Shown: in pieces, positions 8,687 through 16,309 of the stretch
How positions within the stretch are numbered: position 1 is the stretch's first letter
How the letters are laid out: every line of letters starts with the position of its first letter
Source: Curtobacterium sp. VKM Ac-2922
GTDB taxonomy: Bacteria; Actinomycetota; Actinomycetes; Actinomycetales; Microbacteriaceae
Assembly: GCF_022815645.1 (NCBI RefSeq)
Contig: NZ_JALGRO010000009.1
Coordinates: 108,010-172,009, forward strand
Direction: 5' to 3'
Length of the DNA stretch: 64,000 nt
Program-made: the position numbers and the translations under genes
Notes under the pieces: generated by a model
The model's input: only the letters and a program-made list of their open reading frames with translations
Told to the model about the DNA's origin: nothing
Database searches by the model: none

Positions 8687-10287
8687 CGGCGCAGTCCGAT
8701 CCGCAGGTAGTCGAACTCGAAGCCGAACTCGGCGTAGTTGACGACGTCGCGGGACAGCCCGACCAGGCGGTCCCCGAACATCGGCGTCATGTCCGCGCCG
8801 TTCTCGACGACCAGGCGCTGGGCATCCTGGTAGAGCGTCCGGCGCTTGGCGTCGTCCATCTCGGCGCGGGCCTGGTCGAGCATGGTGTCGAAGCCCTTGT
8901 CGGACCACGCACTCTCGTTGTAGGACGAGCCGGTGCGGAAGATCTGGTTGAGCAGCTGGTCGATCGGCCGCCCGGTGAACCAGTAGCTCACCATCAGCGG
9001 CTTCTGCATCCAGATCTGCGTGTAGTACGAGTCCGACGACGCGTTCTTGATGGTCAGGTCGATGCCCGCTTCGGCGACCTGGTCGCGGTACGCGACCGCG
9101 AGCGGGGTGAAGACCGACTCGTAACTGGACGTGTAGATCGAGGTGGCCAGGCCCTCCCGTCCGGCCTGCTGCAGCAGGTGCTTCGCCTTGTCCGGGTCGT
9201 GCTCGCGCGGGACGTCGACGAAGGCGGCGAGCTGCGGCGGCACCGGGTTGTCCCAGCCGGGCGAACCGGTGCCCTGCAACGCGGTCTGCACGATGGACTT
9301 CGGGTCGTACGCCAGCTTCATGGCCTGCCGGACCCGGACGTCGCTGAACTCCTTGCTGGTCGCGAGCATCGGGATCGTGTACCACTGCGCGTTCACCGAG
9401 CGCGCGACGGTGGCGCGGTCGGACGCGGCGACGACCCGTGCGGTCGCGAAGTCCAGGTTGGTCTGCGAGATCAGGTCGATCTGCCCGGCGAGCAGGGCGT
9501 TCACCCGCGCGGTGGTGTCCTGGATCGAGAAGAAGTCGATGCCGTCGAGCGCGGGACGTCCGGCGAAGTGGTCGTCGAACGCCTCGACGCTGCCCGCACC
9601 GGCGGGGGTGAACGACGACAGCCGGAACGGGCCCGTGCCGATCCCGGTCCGGCCGATCGTGCTGACCGCGGACGCCGGGACGATGTAGCACTGGTACGCC
9701 GTCAGCAACGACGGGAACTCGGCGTTCGGCTTCGTCAGGTCGAAGCGCAGGGTGTACCGGTCGACCGCGCGCATGGACTTCGCCGTCATCACCTCGCCGA
9801 GCACGCCGGCCTGCGGTGAACCGGTCGCCTCGTCGAGGATGTGCTGGATGCTGGCGATCGCGTCATCGGCTCCGAAGCGGGAGCCGTCGTGGAACCGGAC
9901 GTCCTGGCGCAGGTGGAACGTCCACACGGTGCCGTCGGCGTTGGCGGACCACTCCTTCGCCAGGTCGGGCACCGTCGTGCCGGACTCGTCGAGCTTGACG
10001 AGCCGGTTGTACAGCGCGCCGAGGTACTCGTACGCGGACAGCGAGCTGGCGGAGTCGAGCGTCTCGGCGGCGGACGCGGCCGGACGGGCGATGCGCAGCC
10101 GGCCACCGCGGCGGGCGGTGCCGGTCGCCGCCTGTTCGGGCAACTCGGACGTGCCGGCGCTGGCCCCGGAGCTGCAGCCGGTCAGGGTGAGCAGGCCGAG
10201 ACCGGCGAGCCCGGCGGCTCCGGTCAGCAGGGTGCGACGGCTGGGACCGCGATGGTGGTCTTCGGGTGGACGGACGACGTGCTGCAT
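8683..10287 (-). CDS. peptide/nickel-type ABC transporter substrate-binding lipoprotein (SBP family 5)
   Basis: A 534-aa extracytoplasmic solute receptor. Residues 17-38 combine a twin-arginine motif (SRRTLL) with a lipobox (LTGC, C38), so it may be exported folded through Tat and lipid-anchored. The body has the cluster-C signature (LAKEWSANADGTVWTFHLRQ, then VRFHDGSRFGADD), as in DppA/OppA. It delivers the ligand to the permease pair encoded downstream. The ATG at 10287 has AGGAGGGG upstream. It is the first gene of the importer-esterase-tetR operon. Ligand class (peptide, ester or amide) cannot be read from the sequence. Confidence 0.94.
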   Translation of the reverse strand: MQHVVRPPEDHHRGPSRRTLLTGAAGLAGLGLLTLTGCSSGASAGTSELPEQAATGTARRGGRLRIARPAASAAETLDSASSLSAYEYLGALYNRLVKLDESGTTVPDLAKEWSANADGTVWTFHLRQDVRFHDGSRFGADDAIASIQHILDEATGSPQAGVLGEVMTAKSMRAVDRYTLRFDLTKPNAEFPSLLTAYQCYIVPASAVSTIGRTGIGTGPFRLSSFTPAGAGSVEAFDDHFAGRPALDGIDFFSIQDTTARVNALLAGQIDLISQTNLDFATARVVAASDRATVARSVNAQWYTIPMLATSKEFSDVRVRQAMKLAYDPKSIVQTALQGTGSPGWDNPVPPQLAAFVDVPREHDPDKAKHLLQQAGREGLATSIYTSSYESVFTPLAVAYRDQVAEAGIDLTIKNASSDSYYTQIWMQKPLMVSYWFTGRPIDQLLNQIFRTGSSYNESAWSDKGFDTMLDQARAEMDDAKRRTLYQDAQRLVVENGADMTPMFGDRLVGLSRDVVNYAEFGFEFDYLRIGLRR

Positions 10288-10308
10288 TCGGGGTGACCCC
10301 TCCTGGTA

Positions 10309-10326
10309 ATCGTTCCGGTGAACGAT
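10309..10326. promoter_or_regulatory. 18-bp palindrome, candidate TetR operator of the importer operon
   Basis: Perfect 7-bp arms (ATCGTTC / GAACGAT) separated by CGGT lie 22 bp upstream of the binding-protein start. On the minus strand the right arm overlaps a TATCGT sequence suited to a -10 box. TetR proteins bind palindromes of this size over promoters, and the only regulator in the operon is TetR. Operator function is inferred. Confidence 0.5.
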
Positions 10327-10453
10327 AGAGGGGTTCTACGGCCCTGGCGAATCCTGTGACGCCTCCACGAGCAGAGTTCACAGAGCCGTTACACGCGGCC
10401 GCGGCCGGATCGGGCCATGATCGAACCACACACGACGGATCGGGAGCACGGCC

Positions 10454-11047
10454 ATGGCGACCTTCACACGCGGTTTCGGCGGACGCCGACGCGACCAGGA
10501 CGACGCGCGGATCCCACCCGGTCAGACACTCGTGCGGGACTGGCCCGTCCTGTCCGCCGGTGCCACGCCCGACATCGAGCCCGCCGAGTGGAGCTTCTCG
10601 ATCCAGACCGAGTCCGGGCTGACGGAGTGGACCTGGGACCAGGTGCAGGCGCTCGGCGTGCAGGACGTCACGGTCGACATCCACTGCGTCACGCACTGGA
10701 CCAAGCTCGACATGCCCTGGCGTGGGGTCCCGCTCGACGCGTTCTTCGAGCAGGTCGAGACCTCGCTCGACTACTGCATGGTGCACAGCTACGGCGGCTA
10801 CACGACGAACGTGCCACTCGACGAGCTGCTGGACGGCAGGGCCTGGGTCGCGTTCGAAGCCGACGGTGCGCCGCTCGAGCCCGAGCACGGTGGCCCCGCG
10901 CGCCTGCTCGTCCCGCACCTGTACTTCTGGAAGAGCGCCAAGTGGGTGCGCGGCATCGTCATGCAGTCCGACGACGAGCCGGGCTTCTGGGAGAACGCGG
11001 GCTACAACATGCACGGCGACCCCTGGAAAGAGGAGCGGTACTGGTGA
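10454..11047 (+). CDS. molybdopterin-dependent oxidoreductase, sulfite-oxidase/MsrP-like catalytic domain
   Basis: A 197-aa cytoplasmic protein (no signal peptide) made of the molybdopterin-binding sulfite-oxidase fold alone. The molybdenum-ligating cysteine is C78 in DIHCVTHW; the GVPLDAFFEQ and HSYGGYTTNVPLDELL segments and the LLVPHLYFWKSAKWVRGI core are characteristic. The C-terminal dimerisation domain of eukaryotic sulfite oxidase is absent, as in short bacterial members. It overlaps the following flavin reductase by 4 bp (GTGA), so that protein is the likely electron partner. Substrate unknown; sulfoxide or sulfite chemistry is the family default. Confidence 0.9.
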   Translation: MATFTRGFGGRRRDQDDARIPPGQTLVRDWPVLSAGATPDIEPAEWSFSIQTESGLTEWTWDQVQALGVQDVTVDIHCVTHWTKLDMPWRGVPLDAFFEQVETSLDYCMVHSYGGYTTNVPLDELLDGRAWVAFEADGAPLEPEHGGPARLLVPHLYFWKSAKWVRGIVMQSDDEPGFWENAGYNMHGDPWKEERYW

Positions 11048-11856
11048 CCGTCCCTGCTGTTGTGTCCGTCGCCGGCGTCTCCGGTCTGGAGGCCCGGGCC
11101 GACTCCTCCTCGTCGGCGCCGCCCCGCAGACGGCCGGCCTGGCACGACGCCACCGTGGCCGCTGTCGCCACCGAGACCCCGAACGCCCGCCGGATCGTGC
11201 TCGACGTGCCGACCTGGCCCGGCAACGACGCCGGCCAGCACCTCGACCTGCGCCTGACGGCCGAGGACGGCTACCAGGCCACCCGCTCGTACTCGATCGC
11301 GTCCTCGGGCGACGACACCCGGGTGATGCTGGCCGTCGACCGGGTCGAGGACGGCGAGGTCTCGCCGTTCCTGGTCGACGCGGTCGAGGTCGGCGACACA
11401 CTCGAGGTGCACGGACCCCTCGGCGGGTGGTTCGTCTGGCGTCCCACCGGGTCGTCGCGGCCCGTGCAGCTCATCGCCGGTGGATCGGGCATCGTGCCAC
11501 TGCTGGCGATGGTCACGGCGCACGCCGAGGTCGACGACCCACAGCCGTTCCGGGTGCTCTACGCCGTCCGGACGCCCGACGACGTCTTCTTCCGCGACGA
11601 ACTCGACGCCGCCGGAGCCGCAACGGCGCCCTTCGCCCTGACCATCGTGCACAGCCGTCGCGCTCCCGAGGGCTCGACCGTACCGGCAGGTCGACTCACG
11701 CGCGACACCCTGGCCGGAGCGGTGCTGCCGCCCGAGGCCGGCGCGCTGGTCTACGTCTGCGGCTCGACGCCGTTCGTCGAGCAGGTGCTGAGCTGGCTCG
11801 GCGAGCTCGGGCACGACACGCGTGACGTCCGTGCAGAACGGTTCGGAGGAAGCTGA
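11044..11856 (+). CDS. ferredoxin-NADP reductase-like FAD oxidoreductase
   Basis: A 270-aa flavin reductase. About 35 variable residues precede the FAD-binding barrel, with the flavin motif RSYS at residues 81-84 and the phosphate-binding segment GEVSPFL near 108; the NAD(P)H domain begins at LIAGGSGIVPLLAM (about 143-156) and ends with VYVCGSTPFVEQV. It lacks a 2Fe-2S domain. The GTG at 11044 overlaps the molybdoenzyme stop, and its own stop shares TGATG with the next gene. It probably passes electrons between NAD(P)H and the molybdoenzyme. Confidence 0.92.
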   Translation: MTVPAVVSVAGVSGLEARADSSSSAPPRRRPAWHDATVAAVATETPNARRIVLDVPTWPGNDAGQHLDLRLTAEDGYQATRSYSIASSGDDTRVMLAVDRVEDGEVSPFLVDAVEVGDTLEVHGPLGGWFVWRPTGSSRPVQLIAGGSGIVPLLAMVTAHAEVDDPQPFRVLYAVRTPDDVFFRDELDAAGAATAPFALTIVHSRRAPEGSTVPAGRLTRDTLAGAVLPPEAGALVYVCGSTPFVEQVLSWLGELGHDTRDVRAERFGGS

Positions 11857-12107
11857 TGACGGTCCTCGACGGCAACGCGCTGGCTGGGGAGCTGGCCGAG
11901 GTGCTCGGTCCCGACGCCACCCGTGCGCAGATGCGGTGCCGCGGGTGCGGTTCGGTCGGCGCGCTGGGCGAGACCCGGGTGTACCGCACGGCGATGGGGG
12001 CGGTCGCGCGGTGTCACGGGTGCGACGAGGTGCTCGTGACCGTGGTGACGAACGGCCCGCACCGGTGGGTCGGGATGCCCGGCGTGCGGGTGGTCTCCCC
12101 GACCTGA
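11856..12107 (+). CDS. DUF6510-type zinc-ribbon protein
   Basis: An 83-aa protein with two CxxC knuckles (MRCRGCGSVG and ARCHGCDEVL, residues about 28 and 52), the pattern of a zinc ribbon. The start shares TGATG with the upstream reductase stop, so it is translationally coupled. Small proteins of the DUF6510 family occur next to this molybdoenzyme/reductase pair in other actinobacteria; the role is unknown, possibly structural or in electron-transfer complex assembly. Confidence 0.82.
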   Translation: MTVLDGNALAGELAEVLGPDATRAQMRCRGCGSVGALGETRVYRTAMGAVARCHGCDEVLVTVVTNGPHRWVGMPGVRVVSPT

Positions 12108-12166
12108 CCGGCGTCCCCGGTGCTGCCGGGGGCGGGTCCGTCCCTGGATGCACGTGCCCGGGAACC

Positions 12167-12198
12167 ACGAAAGCCCCGACCGAGGTCGAGGCTGTCGT
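12167..12198 (-). terminator. hairpin downstream of tRNA-Gly (minus) and DUF6510 gene (plus)
   Basis: An imperfect stem (AAGCCCCGAC / GTCGAGGCT) sits just beyond the 3' end of the minus-strand tRNA-Gly, with GGCTTTCGT on the exit side in that direction. It can also end the plus-strand molybdoenzyme operon. It closely parallels the hairpin beyond tRNA-Val at 32876-32918. Confidence 0.5.
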
Positions 12199-12226
12199 GA
12201 GGGCCGGGTGGAGCCGGTTGTTCCCG

Positions 12227-12298
12227 AGCGGATGACGAGATTCGAACTCGCGACCCTCACCTTGGCAAGGTGATGCGCTACCACTGCGCCACATCCGC
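12227..12298 (-). tRNA. tRNA-Gly (GCC)
   Basis: A 72-nt cloverleaf on the minus strand: acceptor GCGGATG pairs with CATCCGC, discriminator T, T-loop GTTCGAATC, anticodon GCC within CTTGCCAAG. CCA is not encoded. Identical to the copy at 33188-33259. It occupies most of the 300-bp stretch between the DUF6510 gene and the next small gene. Confidence 0.96.
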
Positions 12299-12409
12299 AT
12301 CGCACGCTCTTCCGAACGTGCTGCGTCGAGTGTACCCGTGTTCGTCCCGTTCGACGGACCCCCCGCTGTTCCGGGCGTGTCCACGGGCCGAGCGAGTTGA
12401 ATCACGAGC

Positions 12410-12628
12410 ATGAGCGAGTTCGTGAAGGAAGTCCCGGACGAGAACCCGAACGAACCCGACGCGCACGGCGTGGACCTGGTGGACGGGGACGAGCCGGCGG
12501 TCCGCATCCTGGTGCGTGGCGAGCTGCCGACGAGGATCGAGCACGAGGGCCGGACGTGGCGGGCGACCGACGAGACGCACGATGCCGGCGGCGCTCCGGC
12601 GATCCGGGTGTTCCGGCCGCTGGTCTGA
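12410..12628 (+). CDS. small acidic hypothetical protein
   Basis: A 72-aa protein, acidic in the first 35 residues (DENPNEPDAHGVDLVDGDEP) and then a short beta-like part (RTWRATDETHDAGGAPAIRVFRPLV). There is no signal or membrane segment. The ribosome-binding site is weak (ACGAG). It stands alone between tRNA-Gly and a convergent membrane gene. No function is recognised; coding status is supported by length, ATG and codon pattern only. Confidence 0.55.
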   Translation: MSEFVKEVPDENPNEPDAHGVDLVDGDEPAVRILVRGELPTRIEHEGRTWRATDETHDAGGAPAIRVFRPLV

Positions 12629-12639
12629 CCCGACGGGTC

Positions 12640-12673
12640 GTCGTGCCGGGGTGCCGGGGTGCCGGGGTGCCGG
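12640..12673. repeat. 8-bp tandem repeat (GGTGCCGG) between convergent genes
   Basis: About four head-to-tail copies of GGTGCCGG fill the gap between the small acidic gene and the convergent membrane-protein gene. Simple tandem repeats of this kind are prone to slippage; a regulatory or terminator role is not evident. Confidence 0.6.
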
Positions 12674-13357
12674 TCAGTTCAGCCGGTTCTGCAGGTCGTC
12701 CTGGCGGACACCGGCCGCGACCGCGACCGCACGGACCTGCGCAGTGAGCTCCTCGTCCCGCAGGTGCTTCGCGAAGCCGATCACCGTCCGGTAGACGGGC
12801 ACGTCGACCGTGGTCCACTGCCCGTTGTCGACCGTGATCCGCAGCGCGTCGACCTTGCCGAACCGGTACCGGCCGGTGGCGCTGGTCTCGCCGTCGCCCA
12901 CGGAACGGATGGCCGCGCGGGGGATGCCGAGCACCAGTCGTGGGGTGCTGCCGCCGACGTAGATGCCGATGCCGTTGTGGTCCGCGACCGCGGTGGCGTG
13001 CCCGCGCCGCGGGACCGTCTCCGTCAGCGACACGTTCAGCATCGCGGCCGTGCGGCGGATGTCCGTCGCAACGTCCTTCTGCAGCAGGATCGGCACCAGG
13101 TGCGCGCCGGGGTGCTGCTGCGCCAGTGCGGCTTCACGACGACGGGTCGCGGCGTTCTGCACCCCGAGGACGATCTCGACGATCACGAAGATGCCGACCG
13201 CGTAGAGCACGAGCGTCCCGATCACCGCGGGCGTCGACATGCCGTCCTCGTGTTCGCGCCACGCCAGGTAGCCGAAGCGCAGCACCAGGTACGCCCCCAC
13301 CACGGCCATGCCGATCAGTCCGCCTCGACGCCGACCGGATCCGTTCTGATTCCCCAT
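12674..13357 (-). CDS. membrane protein of unknown function, two TM helices
   Basis: A 227-aa protein with two N-terminal helices (about residues 14-32 and 43-66) followed by a soluble domain of about 155 residues rich in beta-strand pattern (GIGIYVGGSTPRLVLGIPRA, RYRFGKVDALRITVDN), reminiscent of PH-like modules, an inference only. No Shine-Dalgarno site is seen; instead TAGTGT (13365-13370) lies 7 nt before the ATG, suggesting a leaderless mRNA. No family was recognised. Confidence 0.78.
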   Translation of the reverse strand: MGNQNGSGRRRGGLIGMAVVGAYLVLRFGYLAWREHEDGMSTPAVIGTLVLYAVGIFVIVEIVLGVQNAATRRREAALAQQHPGAHLVPILLQKDVATDIRRTAAMLNVSLTETVPRRGHATAVADHNGIGIYVGGSTPRLVLGIPRAAIRSVGDGETSATGRYRFGKVDALRITVDNGQWTTVDVPVYRTVIGFAKHLRDEELTAQVRAVAVAAGVRQDDLQNRLN

Positions 13358-13477
13358 CCGGCCAACACTAGGTGCACCCTGGTCCGACCGGCGAGACCTG
13401 CGTGTCCTCTCACTCGGCCGGCCCGGGACCGAGCCCCGCGACCGTCCATGCGCTCCGGCGCGGCGTAGGTTCTGATC

Positions 13478-14005
13478 ATGCGGACTCACCGAGACGTGGC
13501 CATCGCGACCGTGCAGGCGGTCGGTGCGCCGGCGGTGGTCGTCGCGCTGTGGTTGTTGCTCGTGCACGTCGACTTCCCGACGACGCCGACCGCCGCCGTG
13601 GTCGCGATCGCCGCACTCATCGCCGCCGGCATCGTCGCCGTGATCCTGACGATGTGGTGGCGCGTCGGGGGGTTCCGCAACGACCGAGCGCTGCATCGCT
13701 GGGTGCGGAACGGGCCGGAGCCGCAGTCGGTCTCGCCTGCGATCCGGTTGCGTTTCCTCCGACGGCTCGAACGGCGCAGTGTCGCCTTCGGCCGGCTCTA
13801 CCTCGTGCTGGCTGGGCTCTGGCTGCTGCTCGCCTTCGTCGGCGCGCTCTACCACGACAGCGCACTGGTGCTGAACGTCGTCACTGCGGGATGCTGGCTG
13901 TGCCTGGGGATCGACAGCATCGCGTTCGGCAAGCGGTGGGGCGGACGGGTCGACCACCTGGTCGAGGAGACGACGGCGCAGTTGCAGGACGCTGCCAGAC
14001 TCTGA
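13478..14005 (+). CDS. hypothetical integral membrane protein
   Basis: A 175-aa protein with four hydrophobic segments in two pairs (about residues 12-30, 39-60, 107-124, 130-147) separated by a charged, arginine-rich cytoplasmic loop (RLRFLRRLERRSVAFGR). TAGGTT lies 6 nt before the ATG with no Shine-Dalgarno, consistent with leaderless translation. The acetyltransferase gene follows after 2 bp, so they are probably co-transcribed. Function unknown. Confidence 0.75.
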   Translation: MRTHRDVAIATVQAVGAPAVVVALWLLLVHVDFPTTPTAAVVAIAALIAAGIVAVILTMWWRVGGFRNDRALHRWVRNGPEPQSVSPAIRLRFLRRLERRSVAFGRLYLVLAGLWLLLAFVGALYHDSALVLNVVTAGCWLCLGIDSIAFGKRWGGRVDHLVEETTAQLQDAARL

Positions 14006-14007
14006 CG

Positions 14008-14427
14008 ATGCGATGCCACGTCCGAGCCGAACGCCCCCTGCCGGACGAACTGCACGTGCTCTACGACGCGGTCGGCTGGACCGCCTACACCGACGTGCCG
14101 GGGCAGCTCCAACGCGCCGTCGACGGGTCGTTCCTCGTGCTCACGGCGCGCGACGACACGGGCGCGCTGGTCGGGCTCGTCCGCACGGTGTCCGACGGCG
14201 TCACGATCGTCTGCGTACAGGACCTCCTCGTGACGCCCGCCGCACAGGGCCAGGGCATCGGCGGAGCTCTGCTGGACGAGGTCCTGCGCCGGGCGACCGA
14301 CATCCGGCAGGTCGTCCTGATGACGGACGACGAACCACAGCAGCGGTCCTTCTACGAGGCGCACGGTCTCGTCGAGGTGCACGACGTCCGCCCCCACGGG
14401 CTGCGATCGTTCGTCCGCCTCGCCTGA
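14008..14427 (+). CDS. GNAT-family N-acetyltransferase
   Basis: A 139-aa single-domain acetyltransferase. The acetyl-CoA pyrophosphate loop is visible as VTPAAQGQGIGGALLDEVL (about residues 73-91; Q/R-x-x-G-x-G/A), preceded by the strand CVQDLLV, and the C-terminal half has QQRSFYEAHGLVEV. The substrate cannot be inferred. It starts 2 bp after the preceding membrane gene. Confidence 0.88.
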   Translation: MRCHVRAERPLPDELHVLYDAVGWTAYTDVPGQLQRAVDGSFLVLTARDDTGALVGLVRTVSDGVTIVCVQDLLVTPAAQGQGIGGALLDEVLRRATDIRQVVLMTDDEPQQRSFYEAHGLVEVHDVRPHGLRSFVRLA

Positions 14428-14438
14428 CGTCCCGGTGC

Positions 14439-15065
14439 TCAGTCGGTCAGCGTCGCCGTCAGCTCGGTGAGCGATCCGAGCCGGAGGTCGGCGAGCTCGG
14501 CCTCCGGGCGAGCCGCGTGGACGTGTCCCCAGGGGCCACGCCGCAGGTGTGCGGTGCGCATGCCGGCACGTCGCGCGGGAAGGACGTCGTTGTCGAGGCG
14601 ATCTCCCACGTACAGGATCGAAGTCGGCCGGAGTCCCGACTCTGCGACGACTCGTTCGAAGAACTCGGGCGAGGGCTTCTCGACGCCCCACCTCGCTGAC
14701 GACGCGATGAAGTCCGGGGCGAAGCCCACCGCGCGCAGCTCCGCTTCGACACGAGTCGGCTGGTTGCCCGCGATCCCGACCTTCAGCCCCGCCGTTCCGA
14801 CCGCACGGAGGCAGGCCAAGGCATCCGGGTAGAGGTCGACCGATGCGAGCCTGTGCTCGGTCCTCGGTCGATCCACCCCGAGCATCGACCACACCCGACG
14901 GTGGTCCTGGTCGCGGTCGATGAGCACCCCGAGCGACGCCATGAGTGTGAACGGCGTGATCCCCGCCGCGACTGCGAGGGACGACCACGACGACGTTTCG
15001 TCGACCAGGGTCTCGCCGACGTCGAACACGATGCAGCGCAGCCCGGGAGGGAGGTCGACGGTCAC
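14439..15065 (-). CDS. HAD-family hydrolase
   Basis: A 208-aa HAD phosphatase-like protein. Motif I is CIVFDVGETLVDE, with nucleophile D15; the second Asp of the usual DxD is Gly, a change known in some HAD subgroups but one that may lower classical phosphatase activity. Motif II is VGIAGNQPT, the lysine of motif III is in GVEKPSPEFFERV, and motif IV is ILYVGDRLDNDV. A helical cap lies between residues 20 and 85. GTG start at 15065; convergent with the upstream acetyltransferase gene. Confidence 0.87.
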   Translation of the reverse strand: MTVDLPPGLRCIVFDVGETLVDETSSWSSLAVAAGITPFTLMASLGVLIDRDQDHRRVWSMLGVDRPRTEHRLASVDLYPDALACLRAVGTAGLKVGIAGNQPTRVEAELRAVGFAPDFIASSARWGVEKPSPEFFERVVAESGLRPTSILYVGDRLDNDVLPARRAGMRTAHLRRGPWGHVHAARPEAELADLRLGSLTELTATLTD

Positions 15066-15112
15066 GTCGGCATCCTCGCATCCGCTCGGCGATCGGCCGG
15101 TACGGTCAGGGC

Positions 15113-15607
15113 ATGAGCGATCACGAGGTGCCTGCGTGGGCGATCAGGGCCGCCACGATCGACGACGTCGAGGGCATCGCGCAGGTCCACGCGACGTCGT
15201 GGCGGCAGACCTACGGCCGGTTCGTCGACGACCCGGACACGGACCCCTGGTTCGAGGTCGCCCCACGCATCGCCATGTGGCGCACGAACCTCGACCAGCG
15301 ACTGTACGAGACCGTGGTCGCCGCGGACCACACCGGCATCATCGGCTTCGCCGCGGTCCGGCCCACGCCGGAACCCGACGCCGTTCGGCCCGAGGAACTC
15401 ACCATGCTCTACGTCCTCGCCCGTGCCCACGGGTCGGGCGTCGGGCAAGGACTCCTCGACGCGGTGCTCGGCGACCGTCCGGCGTCGCTCTTCGTCGCGC
15501 AGGACAACCCCCGAGCGCATGCCTTCTACCGGCGGAACGGCTTCGTCGCCGACGGCGCGACCTCGAGCTTCGGCCCGATCGAGACCGCCGTGCGGCTCGT
15601 CCGGTGA
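15113..15607 (+). CDS. GNAT-family N-acetyltransferase
   Basis: A 164-aa acetyltransferase with the N-terminal IRAATIDDVEGIAQVHATSW strand-helix typical of GNAT proteins, the acetyl-CoA loop LARAHGSGVGQGLLDAVL (about 103-120), and AHAFYRRNGFVADG near the C-terminus. TACGGT at 15101-15106 is 6 nt before the ATG without a clear Shine-Dalgarno, so the mRNA may be leaderless. Substrate unknown. Confidence 0.88.
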   Translation: MSDHEVPAWAIRAATIDDVEGIAQVHATSWRQTYGRFVDDPDTDPWFEVAPRIAMWRTNLDQRLYETVVAADHTGIIGFAAVRPTPEPDAVRPEELTMLYVLARAHGSGVGQGLLDAVLGDRPASLFVAQDNPRAHAFYRRNGFVADGATSSFGPIETAVRLVR

Positions 15608-15661
15608 GCATCGGGTCCTTCGACGTCGAACCGGTCCACCAGCGTGCCGCGCCCACCCGCG

Positions 15662-16309
15662 TCACCCCCGCGTCGCCTCGATCACCACGTTGTCGACCGA
15701 ACGCCGGCCGTCGGGACGCTGCAGGCACGTGACCACCACGAGCCGTCCCGGGACGTCCGCCCACACGCCGGCATCGCTGCGGATGTCCTGCTTGGTGACG
15801 GTCTCCGTGCGCGTGACGCGGTAGGTCGTGCCGTCGACGGTGATCGGTGCACCGACGGCGATGCGAGCACGGGCATGCGCGACGTCGATCAGCGCGTTGC
15901 CGGGTCCGAGCCCGCCGGCGCGGAGCGAGTGCATCGCGACGAACACCGTGCCGCTCGCGGGTGCGGTCGGGTCGACGCCCAGGTTCCGCACCCAGTAGGC
16001 CGAGGTGAACCCGGGCGGTTCGATGACGCCGTCGACGACGTCCAGCGCACCGAGGGGCACGTCGAGTCCGACCGAGGGGGCCGCGAAGCGTCCGTGACCG
16101 GACGGTGCGGCGGACGCCGCTGGGGCGGGTGGCGGGCCGTCGAGCTGCACGGTGTTCCCCGCCAGGTCCACGCCGCCGGATCCGCCGCGCTGCTGCGCGC
16201 CCGGAACGGTCAGCATGATCGCCGCAACGGTGACCATGCCGGCCGCGAGCACGGCCGCGACGGCGGCGAGGACACTGCCCCGCCGCCACCGCGTGGTCGT
16301 GGTCGACAC
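15662..16309 (-). CDS. sortase (class E/F-like transpeptidase)
   Basis: A 215-aa membrane-anchored cysteine transpeptidase. One N-terminal helix (about 12-35), a proline/alanine-rich linker, then the sortase barrel with the catalytic His in FVAMHSLR (H127), Cys in VVVTCLQ (C195) and a likely Arg at 202/203 before SVDNVVIEA. The GTG start at 16309 directly abuts the stop of the tyrosine-phosphatase gene, whose product ends in a membrane helix plus Arg tail; the two are probably an enzyme/substrate pair. No LPXTG is present in that partner. Confidence 0.88.
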   Translation of the reverse strand: MSTTTTRWRRGSVLAAVAAVLAAGMVTVAAIMLTVPGAQQRGGSGGVDLAGNTVQLDGPPPAPAASAAPSGHGRFAAPSVGLDVPLGALDVVDGVIEPPGFTSAYWVRNLGVDPTAPASGTVFVAMHSLRAGGLGPGNALIDVAHARARIAVGAPITVDGTTYRVTRTETVTKQDIRSDAGVWADVPGRLVVVTCLQRPDGRRSVDNVVIEATRG

